64,000 bases of DNA from Geotalea sp. SG265 (GCF_022808985.1 NZ_JAKZFT010000001.1:458471-522470), one strand, 5' to 3'. Positions 9,514-18,721 are shown, counted from the first letter of the stretch. A program made the numbers and translations. The notes: generated by a model not told the origin, from the sequence alone.

Positions 9514-10326
9514 ATGAACCCGCTTCACGCTACAGTACTCGGCATCGTCCAGGGATTGACCGAAATCCTTCCCATCAGCAGTTCCGCACATCTGATCCTT
9601 ATCCCCGACTTTCTCAGGTGGCCCGAGTCGGGAATCACCTTCGATGTCGCCCTCCACCTGGGGACTTTCATCGCCCTTGCCCTCTATTTCCGCACGGACA
9701 TCATGGAGTTGATCGGCGACTTTTTCACAGGAATGAGCAACTGGAAGCATCAACCCACGTCGAGGCGGCTGCCGTTCTACATCATCGCCGGCACCGTTCC
9801 GGCAGCCATCGTCGGCAAATTGTACGAAACCCCCATCGAGGAGCTTTTCAGGAAAAGCCCGACGATCATCTCCCTCTTCCTGATCGTTTTCGGCCTGCTG
9901 CTGGCCTTTGCCGACACCAAGGGGGACAAGCGTTGGAAAATGGACTCCATTACCCTCAAATCGGCACTGATCATCGGGATTGCCCAATGCCTGGCGCTTA
10001 TACCGGGGGTTTCCCGATCCGGCATTACCATTACCGCAGCGCTCCTCCTCGGGTTCAACAGGGAAGCTGCAGCACGGTTTTCGTTCCTGCTGTCCCTTCC
10101 CATTGTCGCCGGTGCCGCGGTGTTGAAGGTGGGCAAGTTGTTCATCACCGGCATCGCCCCGTCCGAAGTGGGACCGCTTCTCATCGGCATCGTCACATCA
10201 GCCGTTTTCGGCTATATCAGCGTAGCCTTCCTGCTGAAGATGATACAGCGCAGCTCCCTTTATCCATTTGTCTGGTACCGACTGGCCGCAGGGTGCCTGT
10301 CGCTGGTGTTAATCTATTTCGGCTGA
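9514..10326 (+). CDS. uppP: undecaprenyl-diphosphatase
   Basis: A 270-aa BacA-family membrane phosphatase that recycles undecaprenyl pyrophosphate to the monophosphate carrier for peptidoglycan and O-antigen synthesis. Both diagnostic motifs are present: GLTEILPISSSAHLILIP (the E-rich/PISSSAH motif) and PGVSRSGITITAALLLGFNR (PGxSRSGxT). About eight hydrophobic segments. It is followed after 9 bp by radC on the same strand. Confidence 0.96.
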   Translation: MNPLHATVLGIVQGLTEILPISSSAHLILIPDFLRWPESGITFDVALHLGTFIALALYFRTDIMELIGDFFTGMSNWKHQPTSRRLPFYIIAGTVPAAIVGKLYETPIEELFRKSPTIISLFLIVFGLLLAFADTKGDKRWKMDSITLKSALIIGIAQCLALIPGVSRSGITITAALLLGFNREAAARFSFLLSLPIVAGAAVLKVGKLFITGIAPSEVGPLLIGIVTSAVFGYISVAFLLKMIQRSSLYPFVWYRLAAGCLSLVLIYFG

Positions 10327-10335
10327 GAGGTGACG

Positions 10336-11022
10336 ATGGGAGGAGGGATCAAGCAGTGGCCCGAGGATGAGCGCCCCAGGGAAAAGCTCCTGAAACGGGG
10401 AGCTGCTGCCCTGTCCGATGCCGAGCTCTTGGCGCTGATCATCGGCACCGGCGATTCCTCCAGCGGTCAGAGCGCATTGGATATGGGAAGACAGCTGCTG
10501 GTGGAATTCAGCGACCTGCGCAACCTTGCCCATGCAACAGCCAGCGAGATCTGCAGCATCAAAGGGGTCGGGCCGGCCAAAGCCGCCTGCGTCAAGGCAG
10601 CACTTGAACTGGCAAATCGTTGCGGCACCCGCCGTTTCGAAACCCTGGAACGCTTCACCTCCCCCGCCCAAGTCTTCGAACATTTTCATTTCGAGTTCCG
10701 CAACCAGCGCAAGGAATACTTTCTGGCCCTGCTCCTGGACGGCAAGAACCGCATTCTCAAACGGGTGCAGGTATCCGAGGGCTCCCTCAATCAAAGCATC
10801 ATCCATCCCCGCGAGGTCTTCAGCCAGGCAGTGCGGGAATCGGCAGCCGCCGTCATCCTCGTCCACAACCATCCCACCGGCGATCCGACCCCCAGCCGGG
10901 AAGACATGGAGATCACCCGCCGGTTGCGGGATGCGGGGGACCTCCTTGGGATCAAAGTACTCGACCATATTATTATCGGCGACGGGGCGTTTCTCAGCTT
11001 CGTCGACCGGGGATTGCTCTAG
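10336..11022 (+). CDS. radC: RadC-family JAB/MPN-domain protein
   Basis: A 228-aa protein with an N-terminal UPF0758 helical part (PREKLLKRGAAALSDAELLALIIGTG), a helix-hairpin-helix-like stretch (IKGVGPAKAACVKAA), and a C-terminal JAMM metalloprotease-like core. The zinc motif HNHPTGDPTPSRED is complete. The historical link to DNA repair is not upheld; the true role is unknown. A GTG at 10330 also fits, but the ATG at 10336 sits at better spacing from GAGAGGTG and gives the usual MGGGIKQWPEDERPREKL start. Confidence 0.93.
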   Translation: MGGGIKQWPEDERPREKLLKRGAAALSDAELLALIIGTGDSSSGQSALDMGRQLLVEFSDLRNLAHATASEICSIKGVGPAKAACVKAALELANRCGTRRFETLERFTSPAQVFEHFHFEFRNQRKEYFLALLLDGKNRILKRVQVSEGSLNQSIIHPREVFSQAVRESAAAVILVHNHPTGDPTPSREDMEITRRLRDAGDLLGIKVLDHIIIGDGAFLSFVDRGLL

Positions 11023-11088
11023 CATTAGAGGCCGTACCAAAAGAAGGTGCATGAAAAGTCCGAGACAACCTGAACGGAAGGAGCACCT

Positions 11089-12387
11089 ATGCCCCGTATC
11101 AGCATCACCTGCCCCCATTGCAGGTTCAGGCGCGAAATGGAGGACACGGCCATCCCGGCGGGAGTAACCAGGGCCACCTGTCCAAAATGCCGGCAGCCCT
11201 TTCCCCTGCAAGATGCCATCGAGCATGCGGCAGCAGTCCCTCAGCCCCCTGCCGAACCGCCGTCGCTGCCAACCATGCCAACCCCGGTCCAGGCTGCCGG
11301 TACTGTCCAAACCTCCCCCTCCCGCCCCCGGATGCTCCGCTTTTCCTTCACCGGCACCGCCCGGGAGTATTTCGGTATCTGGATCGTCAACACGCTGCTC
11401 AAGATCATCACCCTAGGCATCTATTCGGCCTGGGCCAAGGTCCGCAAGCGCCGCTACTTCTATGGCAACACCTTGCTCAACAACACCGCCTTCGAATACA
11501 TGGCCGATCCCTTGGCCCTGTTCAAGGGATGGCTGCTGGCCGCCGTCTTCTTCATCCTTTATTCCATCGGCACCAACGTCAACCCCATCCTTGCCGCCAC
11601 GCTCGGCTTAATCTTTTTTTTCACCATGCCCTGGCTGATCGTCCGTTCCCGCATCTTCAACATGCGCAACTCCGCTCACCGCAATATCCGCTTCACCTTC
11701 CAGCCCAGCTACAGGGAAGCCTACCTGGTCTTCGCAGGGCTGCCGTTCCTCGTGCCCGTCACCCTAGGAATAATCGCCCCGTACATGGTCTACCGGCAGA
11801 AGAAATTCTTCATAGAAAACAGCGGTTACGGCCGAAATCGCTGCAGCTTCGATGCAACGGTCAAGGACTTTTACCTGCTCTTCATCAAGGCTGCGGGCCT
11901 GGCACTCCTGGTCGTCGCCGTTCTTGCCGTCTGCGGCTTCGTCTTCTCCACCGTCTTCCGCGATCTCATCCCCCTCTTCGTCGATGGCAGCAGTGCGGGG
12001 AAAAAGACCATGCAAAAGGGCTTCATCGCCATCTTCTTTGCCGTCATCATCGGCATGAACTTTATTTACCTATTCTTCACCATCTATGTACAGACCGCCC
12101 TCGCCAACCTGACCTGGCAAGGAACCCGCATCAGGAACAGCCGCTTTTCCAGTACGCTCCGGGTGCGGGACATGGCTTGGCTCTATATATCCAGTGCCGT
12201 GGCTATCCTCTGCTCCCTGGGACTTCTCATTCCATGGGCATCCATCAGGATTACCCGCTACCGCTTCGAAAACCTCTCCCTCCTGATGAAAGACGACCCG
12301 GAATCGTTTCTCGGCTGGGGGCATGCCGGTGTCGGTGCTGCCGGAGAGGAAATCGGCGATATGTTTGGCATCGATGTCGGCCTATGA
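11089..12387 (+). CDS. DUF898 (YjgN-like) membrane protein with N-terminal zinc ribbon
   Basis: A 432-aa protein. Residues 1-40 hold two CxxC pairs (CPHC, CPKC) of the MJ0042-type zinc-finger kind, followed by a Pro-rich linker. The rest is a DUF898 membrane domain: FTGTAREYFGIWIVNTLLKIITLGIYSAWAKVRKRRYFYGNT is the family signature, and six or more hydrophobic segments follow. Function is unknown. The stop codon overlaps the start of the M48 peptidase gene by 4 bp (ATGA). This DUF898-peptidase pairing suggests a membrane quality-control unit (inference). Confidence 0.85.
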   Translation: MPRISITCPHCRFRREMEDTAIPAGVTRATCPKCRQPFPLQDAIEHAAAVPQPPAEPPSLPTMPTPVQAAGTVQTSPSRPRMLRFSFTGTAREYFGIWIVNTLLKIITLGIYSAWAKVRKRRYFYGNTLLNNTAFEYMADPLALFKGWLLAAVFFILYSIGTNVNPILAATLGLIFFFTMPWLIVRSRIFNMRNSAHRNIRFTFQPSYREAYLVFAGLPFLVPVTLGIIAPYMVYRQKKFFIENSGYGRNRCSFDATVKDFYLLFIKAAGLALLVVAVLAVCGFVFSTVFRDLIPLFVDGSSAGKKTMQKGFIAIFFAVIIGMNFIYLFFTIYVQTALANLTWQGTRIRNSRFSSTLRVRDMAWLYISSAVAILCSLGLLIPWASIRITRYRFENLSLLMKDDPESFLGWGHAGVGAAGEEIGDMFGIDVGL

Positions 12388-13424
12388 TGGAACTGCGCGG
12401 CCACTATTATGATGGCAAAAGCTCCATGCGCCGTACGGTGATTCTGACCCGTGACGGCAATGATCTCGTCCTTTCGGGCGAGGGAGTGGAGAAACGCTTT
12501 CCCGTCGATTCGGTCAAGGTGTCGCCACCGCTCGGCAATGTCCGCCGCACAGTGCGTTTTACCGACGGAGCCCTCTGCGAGATCCTCGACGACCGCCATT
12601 TTGGAAAGGTCCTCGGCGACAGCAGACAACCAATACAACGCTTCATCAGCCGCTGGGAGCGCAATCTGCCCATGGTCCTGGCGGCCCTGGTCCTGACCAT
12701 TGCCGCCATCGCCGGTTTCATCAAATACGGCGTTCCGCTCCTCACCAAACAGGTGGTCCAGGCCATCCCACAGGCCTCGGAAGTGCAACTGGGAAAAGAA
12801 TCCCTCGAATTCCTCGACAAGCACCTCATGGAGCCCTCCAGGCTCCCCTCTGACCGGCGGCAGCGGATTGCCTCCCTTTTCAGTGAAATGAAGAAAAAGC
12901 TGCCCCGGGCGCAGCACTATCACCTGGAATTCCGCGCCAGCAAAGCAATCGGCGCCAACGCCTTCGCCCTTCCCGGTGGCATCATCGTCGTCACCGACGG
13001 CATGGTGGAGCTGGCCCGAAACGATGAGGAACTGGAAGGGGTCCTGGCCCACGAGGCGGGACACCAGCATGCCCGCCATGCCCTGCGCCACGTGCTGCAA
13101 AGCACCGGCAGTGGCCTTCTCATCGCCGCCGTCACCGGCGACATAACCTCCATCACCACCCTTTCCGCCACGCTCCCCACGACACTGGTCAACGCCGGGT
13201 ACTCCAGGGAATTCGAGAACGAGGCGGATGATGCCGCCGTCGCCTACCTGACGGCACAGGGAATCCACCCCCGGGTCTATGCGGGCATGCTCGCCAGGCT
13301 CCAGGCGGATCATGACAAGAAGGCAGGCGGAACCGGGAACCGCGTCTGGACCCCTGCCGACCTCTTCGCCACCCATCCTTCAACGTCGGAACGGATGCGG
13401 CGCGTCCTGGGACTGGAGAAGTGA
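12384..13424 (+). CDS. M48-family membrane zinc metalloprotease
   Basis: A 346-aa protein. The N-terminal 80 residues form a small domain (MMELRGHYYDGKSSMRRTVI) of the type found ahead of many M48 peptidases. One membrane helix follows (about residues 95-115), then the catalytic domain with the HEAGH zinc motif (VLAHEAGHQHARHA) and a downstream FENEADDAAVAYL segment supplying the third ligand. It resembles Oma1/LoiP/BepA-type housekeeping proteases that act at the membrane or in the periplasm. A reading frame extends far upstream without a start that makes sense; the ATG at 12384, overlapping the DUF898 stop, is the natural start. Confidence 0.9.
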   Translation: MMELRGHYYDGKSSMRRTVILTRDGNDLVLSGEGVEKRFPVDSVKVSPPLGNVRRTVRFTDGALCEILDDRHFGKVLGDSRQPIQRFISRWERNLPMVLAALVLTIAAIAGFIKYGVPLLTKQVVQAIPQASEVQLGKESLEFLDKHLMEPSRLPSDRRQRIASLFSEMKKKLPRAQHYHLEFRASKAIGANAFALPGGIIVVTDGMVELARNDEELEGVLAHEAGHQHARHALRHVLQSTGSGLLIAAVTGDITSITTLSATLPTTLVNAGYSREFENEADDAAVAYLTAQGIHPRVYAGMLARLQADHDKKAGGTGNRVWTPADLFATHPSTSERMRRVLGLEK

Positions 13425-13507
13425 TGATTTGTCGAAATTAACGTGGTGCGGCAGTTGACTTCCCGCGAGGCGATGATTAGCTTTTGCCTACAAGGAAAGG
13501 AGCTAGC

Positions 13508-15913
13508 ATGAGCGACCAATCATCCGAAAATAAAGACGAAAATGATATCCCGGCCGGAGAGGAGCCAAGCGGGCTGATCCTGGCCAGCGAGGTCCTTCCT
13601 GCCGGACTCCCCATAATCCCCCTGCGCCCCCGCCCTGCATTTCCCGGCCTGCTGATTCCCATGGCAGTCAACGAGCCCCATCAGCTTGCGGCGGTAAAAC
13701 GGGCCATGGACAGCCCTTCACGCACTATTGGCCTCGTGCTGGTAAAGGATACGGAAAAACCTGACAGTACCGCAAACCTGCACCAGATCGGCGTGGCTGG
13801 CAAGATCGTCAAGGTGATGCATACCGATGATGAAAGCGCCCACTTCCTCGTCAACACCCTGGAGCGCTTCACCATCGAGGACCTGAGCGAGCCCCCCGAT
13901 ATTTTTTTCGCCAAGGTCAGATACAGCTACGGCACCGAGCTTTCGGTCAATCCCGAGTTGAAGGCTTACTCCATGGCGGTGCTTGCCACCCTCAAGGAAC
14001 TGATCCAGATCAACCCCCTCTACTCAGAGGAAATCAAGCTCTTTCTCGGCCGCTCCAGCCTTGACGACCCGGGTCGCCTGGCCGACTTCGCCGCCAACCT
14101 CACTTCGGCAGATGGGCAGGAATTGCAGCAGGTGCTGGAAAGCTTCGATGTGCGCAAGCGGATCGACCTGGTTCTGATCCTCCTGAAAAAGGAGCTGGAG
14201 GTTTCCCGCCTGCAGACCAAGATCTCCAAGCAGATCGAGGAAAAAATCAGCCATCAGCAGCGTGAGTTCTTTCTCCGGGAGCAGCTGAAGGCGATCAAGA
14301 AGGAACTCGGCCTTGAAAAGGAAGGAAAAACAACCGAGATCGAAAAGTTCGAGGAGCGCCTCAAGGGGCTGAAGCTGAATGGGGAAGCGGAGCGGGCGGT
14401 AACCGAGGAGATCGAAAAACTGAGGCTCCTGGAACCCGCCTCCGCCGAGTACCATGTGACCCGCAATTATCTGGACTGGCTGACCATTCTTCCTTGGGGC
14501 AAGTTCAGCAAGGACTCCTACAACCTGGACAAGGCGCGCCGTATCCTCAACATGGATCATTACGGCCTGCAGGACGTAAAAGAGCGCATACTTGAATTCA
14601 TCGCTGTCGGCAAGATGAAAGGAGACATCTCCGGTTCCATCGTCTGCCTGGTGGGACCTCCCGGCGTCGGCAAGACCTCCGTGGGCAAAAGCATTGCCGA
14701 TGCCCTTAATCGCACCTTCTATCGATTCTCACTGGGGGGGATGCGCGACGAGGCCGAGATCAAGGGGCACCGCCGCACCTACATCGGTGCCATGCCCGGC
14801 AAGTTCATCCAAGCCATGAAGAGTGCCGCCACCGCCAACCCGGTGCTGATGCTGGACGAGATCGACAAGGTGGGAGCATCGTTCCAGGGTGACCCCGCCT
14901 CCGCCCTACTGGAGGTGCTCGATCCGGAACAAAATGCCACCTTCCGTGACCACTACCTGGACGTCCCCTTCGACCTGTCCAACGTCCTCTTCATCGCCAC
15001 CGCCAACCAATTGGACACCATCCCGGCGGCCCTTCTGGACCGGATGGAGGTGATCCGCCTTTCCGGCTACATTCTGGAGGAAAAGCTGGAAATCGCCCGC
15101 CGCTACCTGATTCCCAAGGCGCTCAAGGCACACGGGCTGAAGGAAGGCCAGGTGACGATCCGCAAGGAGGCACTGGCCGCGCTTATCGATGGCTGGGCCA
15201 GGGAGGCAGGGGTGCGCACCCTGGAGAACCGCATCAAGAAGATCATGCGCAAGGCGGCCATGGAATTCGCCTCCGGCCGCAACGAAAGCATCGTAGTCGG
15301 CAAAAAAGACCTGGTGGAGTTCCTAGGGCAGCCGGTCTTTACCACCGAAGAGCTCTTTGAGGCGGTGCCTGGCGTCGTCACCGGCCTCGCCTGGACCAGC
15401 ATGGGGGGAGCCACCCTCCCCATCGAGGCGACCGCCATGCCCAGCAAGGGCAAAGGCTTTCGCCAGACCGGGCAATTGGGCAACGTCATGGTGGAAAGCT
15501 CGGAGATCGCCTACTCCTACGTCATGGCCCATCTCAAGGACTACGGGGCACCCGAGGATTTCTTCGACACCCACTTCGTCCACCTCCACGTTCCGGCCGG
15601 AGCCACTCCCAAGGACGGCCCATCCGCCGGCATCACCATGGCCACGGCACTCATTTCCATGATGACCGGCAAACCGGTGCGGAAAAAACTGGGCATGACC
15701 GGCGAGTTCACCCTCACCGGGCGGGTCCTCCCCATCGGCGGCCTCAGGGAAAAAACCATAGCCGCCCGCCGCGCCGGCCTGAAGACACTCATCTTCCCCG
15801 AAGCCAATCGCAAGGATTTCAACGAACTGGCTGACTACCTCAAGGAAGGGCTGGAGGTGCACTTCGCCCGGGAATATAAGGATGTGTACAAGGTCGCCTT
15901 CGGCAAAAAATGA
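13508..15913 (+). CDS. lon: ATP-dependent protease La (Lon)
   Basis: An 801-aa cytosolic AAA+ serine protease. The N-terminal LON substrate domain begins at LPIIPLRPRPAFPGLLIPM, a coiled-coil region follows (KQIEEKISHQQREFFLREQLKAIKKELG), then Walker A GPPGVGKTSVGK, Walker B PVLMLDEIDK, and the C-terminal protease domain with catalytic Ser in PKDGPSAGITMATAL and Lys in GGLREKTIAARRAG. The ATG at 13508 follows AAGGAAAGGAGC; an upstream TTG at 13484 is in frame but contains the ribosome site itself. A terminator follows at once. Confidence 0.97.
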   Translation: MSDQSSENKDENDIPAGEEPSGLILASEVLPAGLPIIPLRPRPAFPGLLIPMAVNEPHQLAAVKRAMDSPSRTIGLVLVKDTEKPDSTANLHQIGVAGKIVKVMHTDDESAHFLVNTLERFTIEDLSEPPDIFFAKVRYSYGTELSVNPELKAYSMAVLATLKELIQINPLYSEEIKLFLGRSSLDDPGRLADFAANLTSADGQELQQVLESFDVRKRIDLVLILLKKELEVSRLQTKISKQIEEKISHQQREFFLREQLKAIKKELGLEKEGKTTEIEKFEERLKGLKLNGEAERAVTEEIEKLRLLEPASAEYHVTRNYLDWLTILPWGKFSKDSYNLDKARRILNMDHYGLQDVKERILEFIAVGKMKGDISGSIVCLVGPPGVGKTSVGKSIADALNRTFYRFSLGGMRDEAEIKGHRRTYIGAMPGKFIQAMKSAATANPVLMLDEIDKVGASFQGDPASALLEVLDPEQNATFRDHYLDVPFDLSNVLFIATANQLDTIPAALLDRMEVIRLSGYILEEKLEIARRYLIPKALKAHGLKEGQVTIRKEALAALIDGWAREAGVRTLENRIKKIMRKAAMEFASGRNESIVVGKKDLVEFLGQPVFTTEELFEAVPGVVTGLAWTSMGGATLPIEATAMPSKGKGFRQTGQLGNVMVESSEIAYSYVMAHLKDYGAPEDFFDTHFVHLHVPAGATPKDGPSAGITMATALISMMTGKPVRKKLGMTGEFTLTGRVLPIGGLREKTIAARRAGLKTLIFPEANRKDFNELADYLKEGLEVHFAREYKDVYKVAFGKK

Positions 15914-15940
15914 CCATAAAAGCCACAGCGGACAATAGGA

Positions 15941-15978
15941 AAAGCAAAGGATCATCTATTTGGTCCTTTGCTTTTTTT
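15941..15978 (+). terminator. Rho-independent terminator of lon
   Basis: AAAGCAAAGGA (15941-15951) and TCCTTTGCTTT (15964-15974) form a perfect 11-bp stem with a 12-nt loop, followed by a seven-T run. Confidence 0.92.
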
Positions 15979-15998
15979 GTTTCCAGATTCCGAAAGAT

Positions 15999-16252
15999 CG
16001 GCCAAATGATCGGCCAAAAAAATTAGAAAACAAATTAGTTATTTATTTATTCGATGAAATGCGCTACAAAAACATCGGCCACTACATCGGCCAAATATGT
16101 CTATGCAACCAATTGCAATGATTTGTTTTCACATACTTTATAAATTCCAACTAGCACCCGATTAACCGGCCAAACTATGTCTAACAAGACACGAACTTAG
16201 CCTTTAGGTTAATTAAATTTACGAATTTCAATATCGGCCAAAGTACCGGCCA
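15999..16252. promoter_or_regulatory. array of seven CGGCCA direct repeats upstream of fic
   Basis: This AT-rich stretch between the lon terminator and fic holds CGGCCA at 15999, 16011, 16076, 16088, 16167, 16235 and 16247, all on the same strand. Six copies form three pairs spaced exactly 12 bp apart, a little over one helical turn. Most copies read ATCGGCCAAA. Two copies (16088 and 16167) carry a longer shared tail, CGGCCAAA(C)TATGTCTA. The last pair ends 14 bp before the fic start codon. Placement and periodicity suggest an operator array for cooperative binding by a repressor, possibly the winged-helix part of the Fic protein itself (inference). Confidence 0.65.
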
Positions 16253-16266
16253 TATGCGGAGCCACC

Positions 16267-17481
16267 ATGGAAGATGGTTTCTACACAAGGATTTCAGAAA
16301 TGGAGCCGATGATGCCTTCCGATGCTACGGGAGAGTTAGGTGATTTGGCCATTGAGGTGATCCGCAAATCGGCTGCCATCAGCGCCGCTGTTCACCCTCT
16401 CACCCAGAGAGGAATCATTGAACTGGTAAGAAGGATGAACAGCTACTATTCCAATTTAATCGAGGGACATAACACTCATCCTGTAGATATCGACCGCGCC
16501 ATGCGGGAGGATTTTTCCAAAGATCCAGCAAAAAGAGCACGGCAACTTGAAAGCAAGGCCCATATAGAGGTGCAGAGATGCATCGAATCCCGCATTGAGA
16601 ATGCTCCGGAAGTTGTCATTACTAGCAAAAGCTTTTTGTGCTGGATACATAAAGAATTTTATGAACGGATGCCCGAGGAATATCTTGTCGTACAACGTGC
16701 AGATGGAAAAACCGAAAAAGTGGTTCCCGGGGAAACAAGGAAATTGGAGGTTGCGGTGGGGCGGCATTTGCCGCCCAAATCGGAGTACCTGAACGCATTT
16801 ATGAAAAGATTCGAAGACGTCTACGATCCTCACCGGCTGAAAGGGCTAAACCAGGTTATTACAACGGCAGCCTCCCATCACCGGCTTGCATGGATTCATC
16901 CCTTCTTGGATGGCAATGGGCGAGTTACTCGTCTTTTGACCCATGCATATCTTAAAACGGCAAAAATAGATGGTCACGGGTTGTGGACGGTTTCCCGAGG
17001 CTTCGCAAGAAACCGCGAACAATATCTGGCTGCATTGGCCGGAGCAGACCAACCCCGCAGAGGAGACCTGGATGGCCGAGGGAACTTGACACAAGCAGGA
17101 TTGCTCGGATTCTGTAAATTTTTCCTCAAAACTGCCATTGACCAAATTGACTTTATGGCAGCCCTTTTGGACCTGGATGGCATGCAGAAAAGAATTCAGG
17201 CGGTTGTCGATCGTAAAGTTTCTTTTGGTGAATTGAGACCCGAAGCTGGTCATTTGTTGAGAGATGTATTTTTACGAGGAGAAATACCCCGAGGAGAAAT
17301 ACCCCGCATCATCGGAATGCCGGAACGCTCGGCGCGCCGGGTGGCCAGCAGTCTGCTAGAAAAAGGCTATTTGGTCTCCGGCTCGGGAAAGGGACCGGTA
17401 ATGCTCGGTTTCCCAGCATCGATGGTGGGGTATTATTTCCCTCGCCTGTACCCAGAGGGAGTGGAGGCAAGCCTTGAGTAG
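16267..17481 (+). CDS. Fic-domain protein, class II, with C-terminal winged helix
   Basis: A 404-aa Fic/DOC-family protein, probably an AMP transferase (or de-AMPylase) for Tyr/Ser/Thr of a protein target. The catalytic motif HPFLDGNGRVTR starts at His211 and matches HPFx(D/E)GNGRxxR fully. An inhibitory-helix motif (S/T)xxxE(G/N) is present as SNLIEG near residue 60, placing it in the N-terminally autoinhibited class II. The C-terminal 80 residues (IPRIIGMPERSARRVASSLLEKGYLVSGSG) look like a winged helix-turn-helix. Lower GC than its neighbours and isolation between housekeeping genes suggest horizontal gain. A 15-bp tandem duplication at 17275-17304 repeats RGEIP in the protein. Confidence 0.9.
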   Translation: MEDGFYTRISEMEPMMPSDATGELGDLAIEVIRKSAAISAAVHPLTQRGIIELVRRMNSYYSNLIEGHNTHPVDIDRAMREDFSKDPAKRARQLESKAHIEVQRCIESRIENAPEVVITSKSFLCWIHKEFYERMPEEYLVVQRADGKTEKVVPGETRKLEVAVGRHLPPKSEYLNAFMKRFEDVYDPHRLKGLNQVITTAASHHRLAWIHPFLDGNGRVTRLLTHAYLKTAKIDGHGLWTVSRGFARNREQYLAALAGADQPRRGDLDGRGNLTQAGLLGFCKFFLKTAIDQIDFMAALLDLDGMQKRIQAVVDRKVSFGELRPEAGHLLRDVFLRGEIPRGEIPRIIGMPERSARRVASSLLEKGYLVSGSGKGPVMLGFPASMVGYYFPRLYPEGVEASLE

Positions 17482-17662
17482 GGTTTGATAAGCTTTTGTC
17501 CATTGTGCTTTTTTGGCATCTATCTATACATACAAAAGGGGAAAGAATCCGTATTTGTCCTGGCTGCCCAAATGCCTCTGTGCCTAAACTCTTGAGCATG
17601 GAGCAATTGTAACCTATGAACTCGTAGATAAAATCCATTGTGGAAATGTGGTATATAGGAAC

Positions 17663-17687
17663 AAAGCCGCACCACGGGAGCGGCTTT
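17663..17687 (+). terminator. hairpin, probable terminator after fic
   Basis: AAAGCCGC (17663-17670) and GCGGCTTT (17680-17687) form an 8-bp stem with a 9-nt loop, followed by TAATTTT. It lies 180 bp beyond the fic stop. The stretch between (17482-17662) holds no recognisable gene. Confidence 0.6.
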
Positions 17688-17762
17688 TAATTTTGTGTGA
17701 AAGCTGGTAATAGTACTATTGGAGTGCTATTAAAGAGAGCTGAATCAAACGGAGCAACTTTC

Positions 17763-18119
17763 ATGGGCATAGGATCGATTCTGGGAACGGCCGCCCGCGG
17801 CGTGGCCTGGGGACAGTTGGCAAATGCGGCGCTGCAGTATGGGCCCGAGATAGTCAAAAAGATCAGGGAGCGGCGCCAAACGCACCCGGCGACGGAATAT
17901 GACGGTGCCACCATCGAACAGCTGCAGGGGCGCATCGAGGAGTTGGAAACGGCTCTGGCGAGACAGCAGGAACTGACCGCAGAGCAGGCACGGACCATCG
18001 CCACCCTGGAGGATGCAGCCAGGACGCTGCAGGCACGGGTGCGGCGGGCCACTATCATCGGTGCGGTGCTCGGGCTTGCTGTCGTTACCCTGCTCATCGT
18101 CCTGCTGATGCGGCTGTAA
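17763..18119 (+). CDS. small coiled-coil protein with C-terminal membrane anchor
   Basis: A 118-aa protein not recognised as a named family. It has a Gly/Ala-rich N-terminus (MGIGSILGTAARGVAWG), a heptad-type coiled coil over about residues 45-92 (IEQLQGRIEELETALARQQE and onward), and a single hydrophobic segment at the end (TIIGAVLGLAVVTLLIVLLM). This suggests a tail-anchored membrane protein that oligomerises. The frame is open to 17697, but the ATG at 17763 has the better ribosome site (CGGAGCAACTTTC). The Nudix gene starts 25 bp downstream. Confidence 0.6.
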   Translation: MGIGSILGTAARGVAWGQLANAALQYGPEIVKKIRERRQTHPATEYDGATIEQLQGRIEELETALARQQELTAEQARTIATLEDAARTLQARVRRATIIGAVLGLAVVTLLIVLLMRL

Positions 18120-18144
18120 AAGAAGGCACGGACGGAGATCACCC

Positions 18145-18687
18145 ATGCCCAATCGCCCCGCCGAGGCCGAGCATATCCGCCACTGTCCCCGTTGCGCCGC
18201 GCCCTCGCTCTCCTGGCTCAGTGAAAAAAATTTCCGCTGTAGCGCCTGCGGCTTTACCCTCTTCCTCAATGTGGCAGCAGCAGTCGGAGTGATCATGGAA
18301 TGCCAGGGCAAGCTGCTCTTCGGCGTCCGAAAAAATGATCCGGGCAAAGGGATGCTCGACCTCCCCGGAGGATTCGTCGATCCAGAGGAGAACGCCGAGG
18401 AGTGCGCCCGACGGGAAGTGCGGGAGGAAACCGGCATCGACATCCCCCCGGCCTCCTATTTCATGTCACTCCCCAACAGCTATCACTACCGGGACATCAC
18501 CTACAGCACCCTCGATCTGGTCTATACCGTAAGTTTTGACCAGCCCCCCCCCATGCGGGCAGCCGACGATCTGATCGACCTGCTTTGGATACTCCGGGGA
18601 AAAATAGATCTCGACAGTATCGCCTTTCCCTCCCTGCGGGAGGCGGTGAGGCGCTACCTTTTGCAGCCAACCGCCCCACTGGTATAA
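18145..18687 (+). CDS. Nudix hydrolase with N-terminal zinc ribbon
   Basis: A 180-aa protein. Two CxxC pairs (CPRC, CSAC; residues about 12-35) form a zinc ribbon like that of NudC-type enzymes. The Nudix box is intact: GFVDPEENAEECARREVREE followed by TG. The substrate is a nucleoside diphosphate linked to another group and cannot be named. Genes with this layout are often annotated as NUDIX/ADP-ribose pyrophosphatase-like. Confidence 0.88.
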   Translation: MPNRPAEAEHIRHCPRCAAPSLSWLSEKNFRCSACGFTLFLNVAAAVGVIMECQGKLLFGVRKNDPGKGMLDLPGGFVDPEENAEECARREVREETGIDIPPASYFMSLPNSYHYRDITYSTLDLVYTVSFDQPPPMRAADDLIDLLWILRGKIDLDSIAFPSLREAVRRYLLQPTAPLV

Positions 18688-18721
18688 TTCCTCAGACATC
18701 CATTCCAAGCGGAGGTTACCA

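Noticed and set aside
15999..16252. CGGCCA repeats as a plasmid or phage replication origin
   Set aside because: There is no rep or parA gene, and the repeats sit directly in front of fic within chromosomal genes; an operator array fits better.
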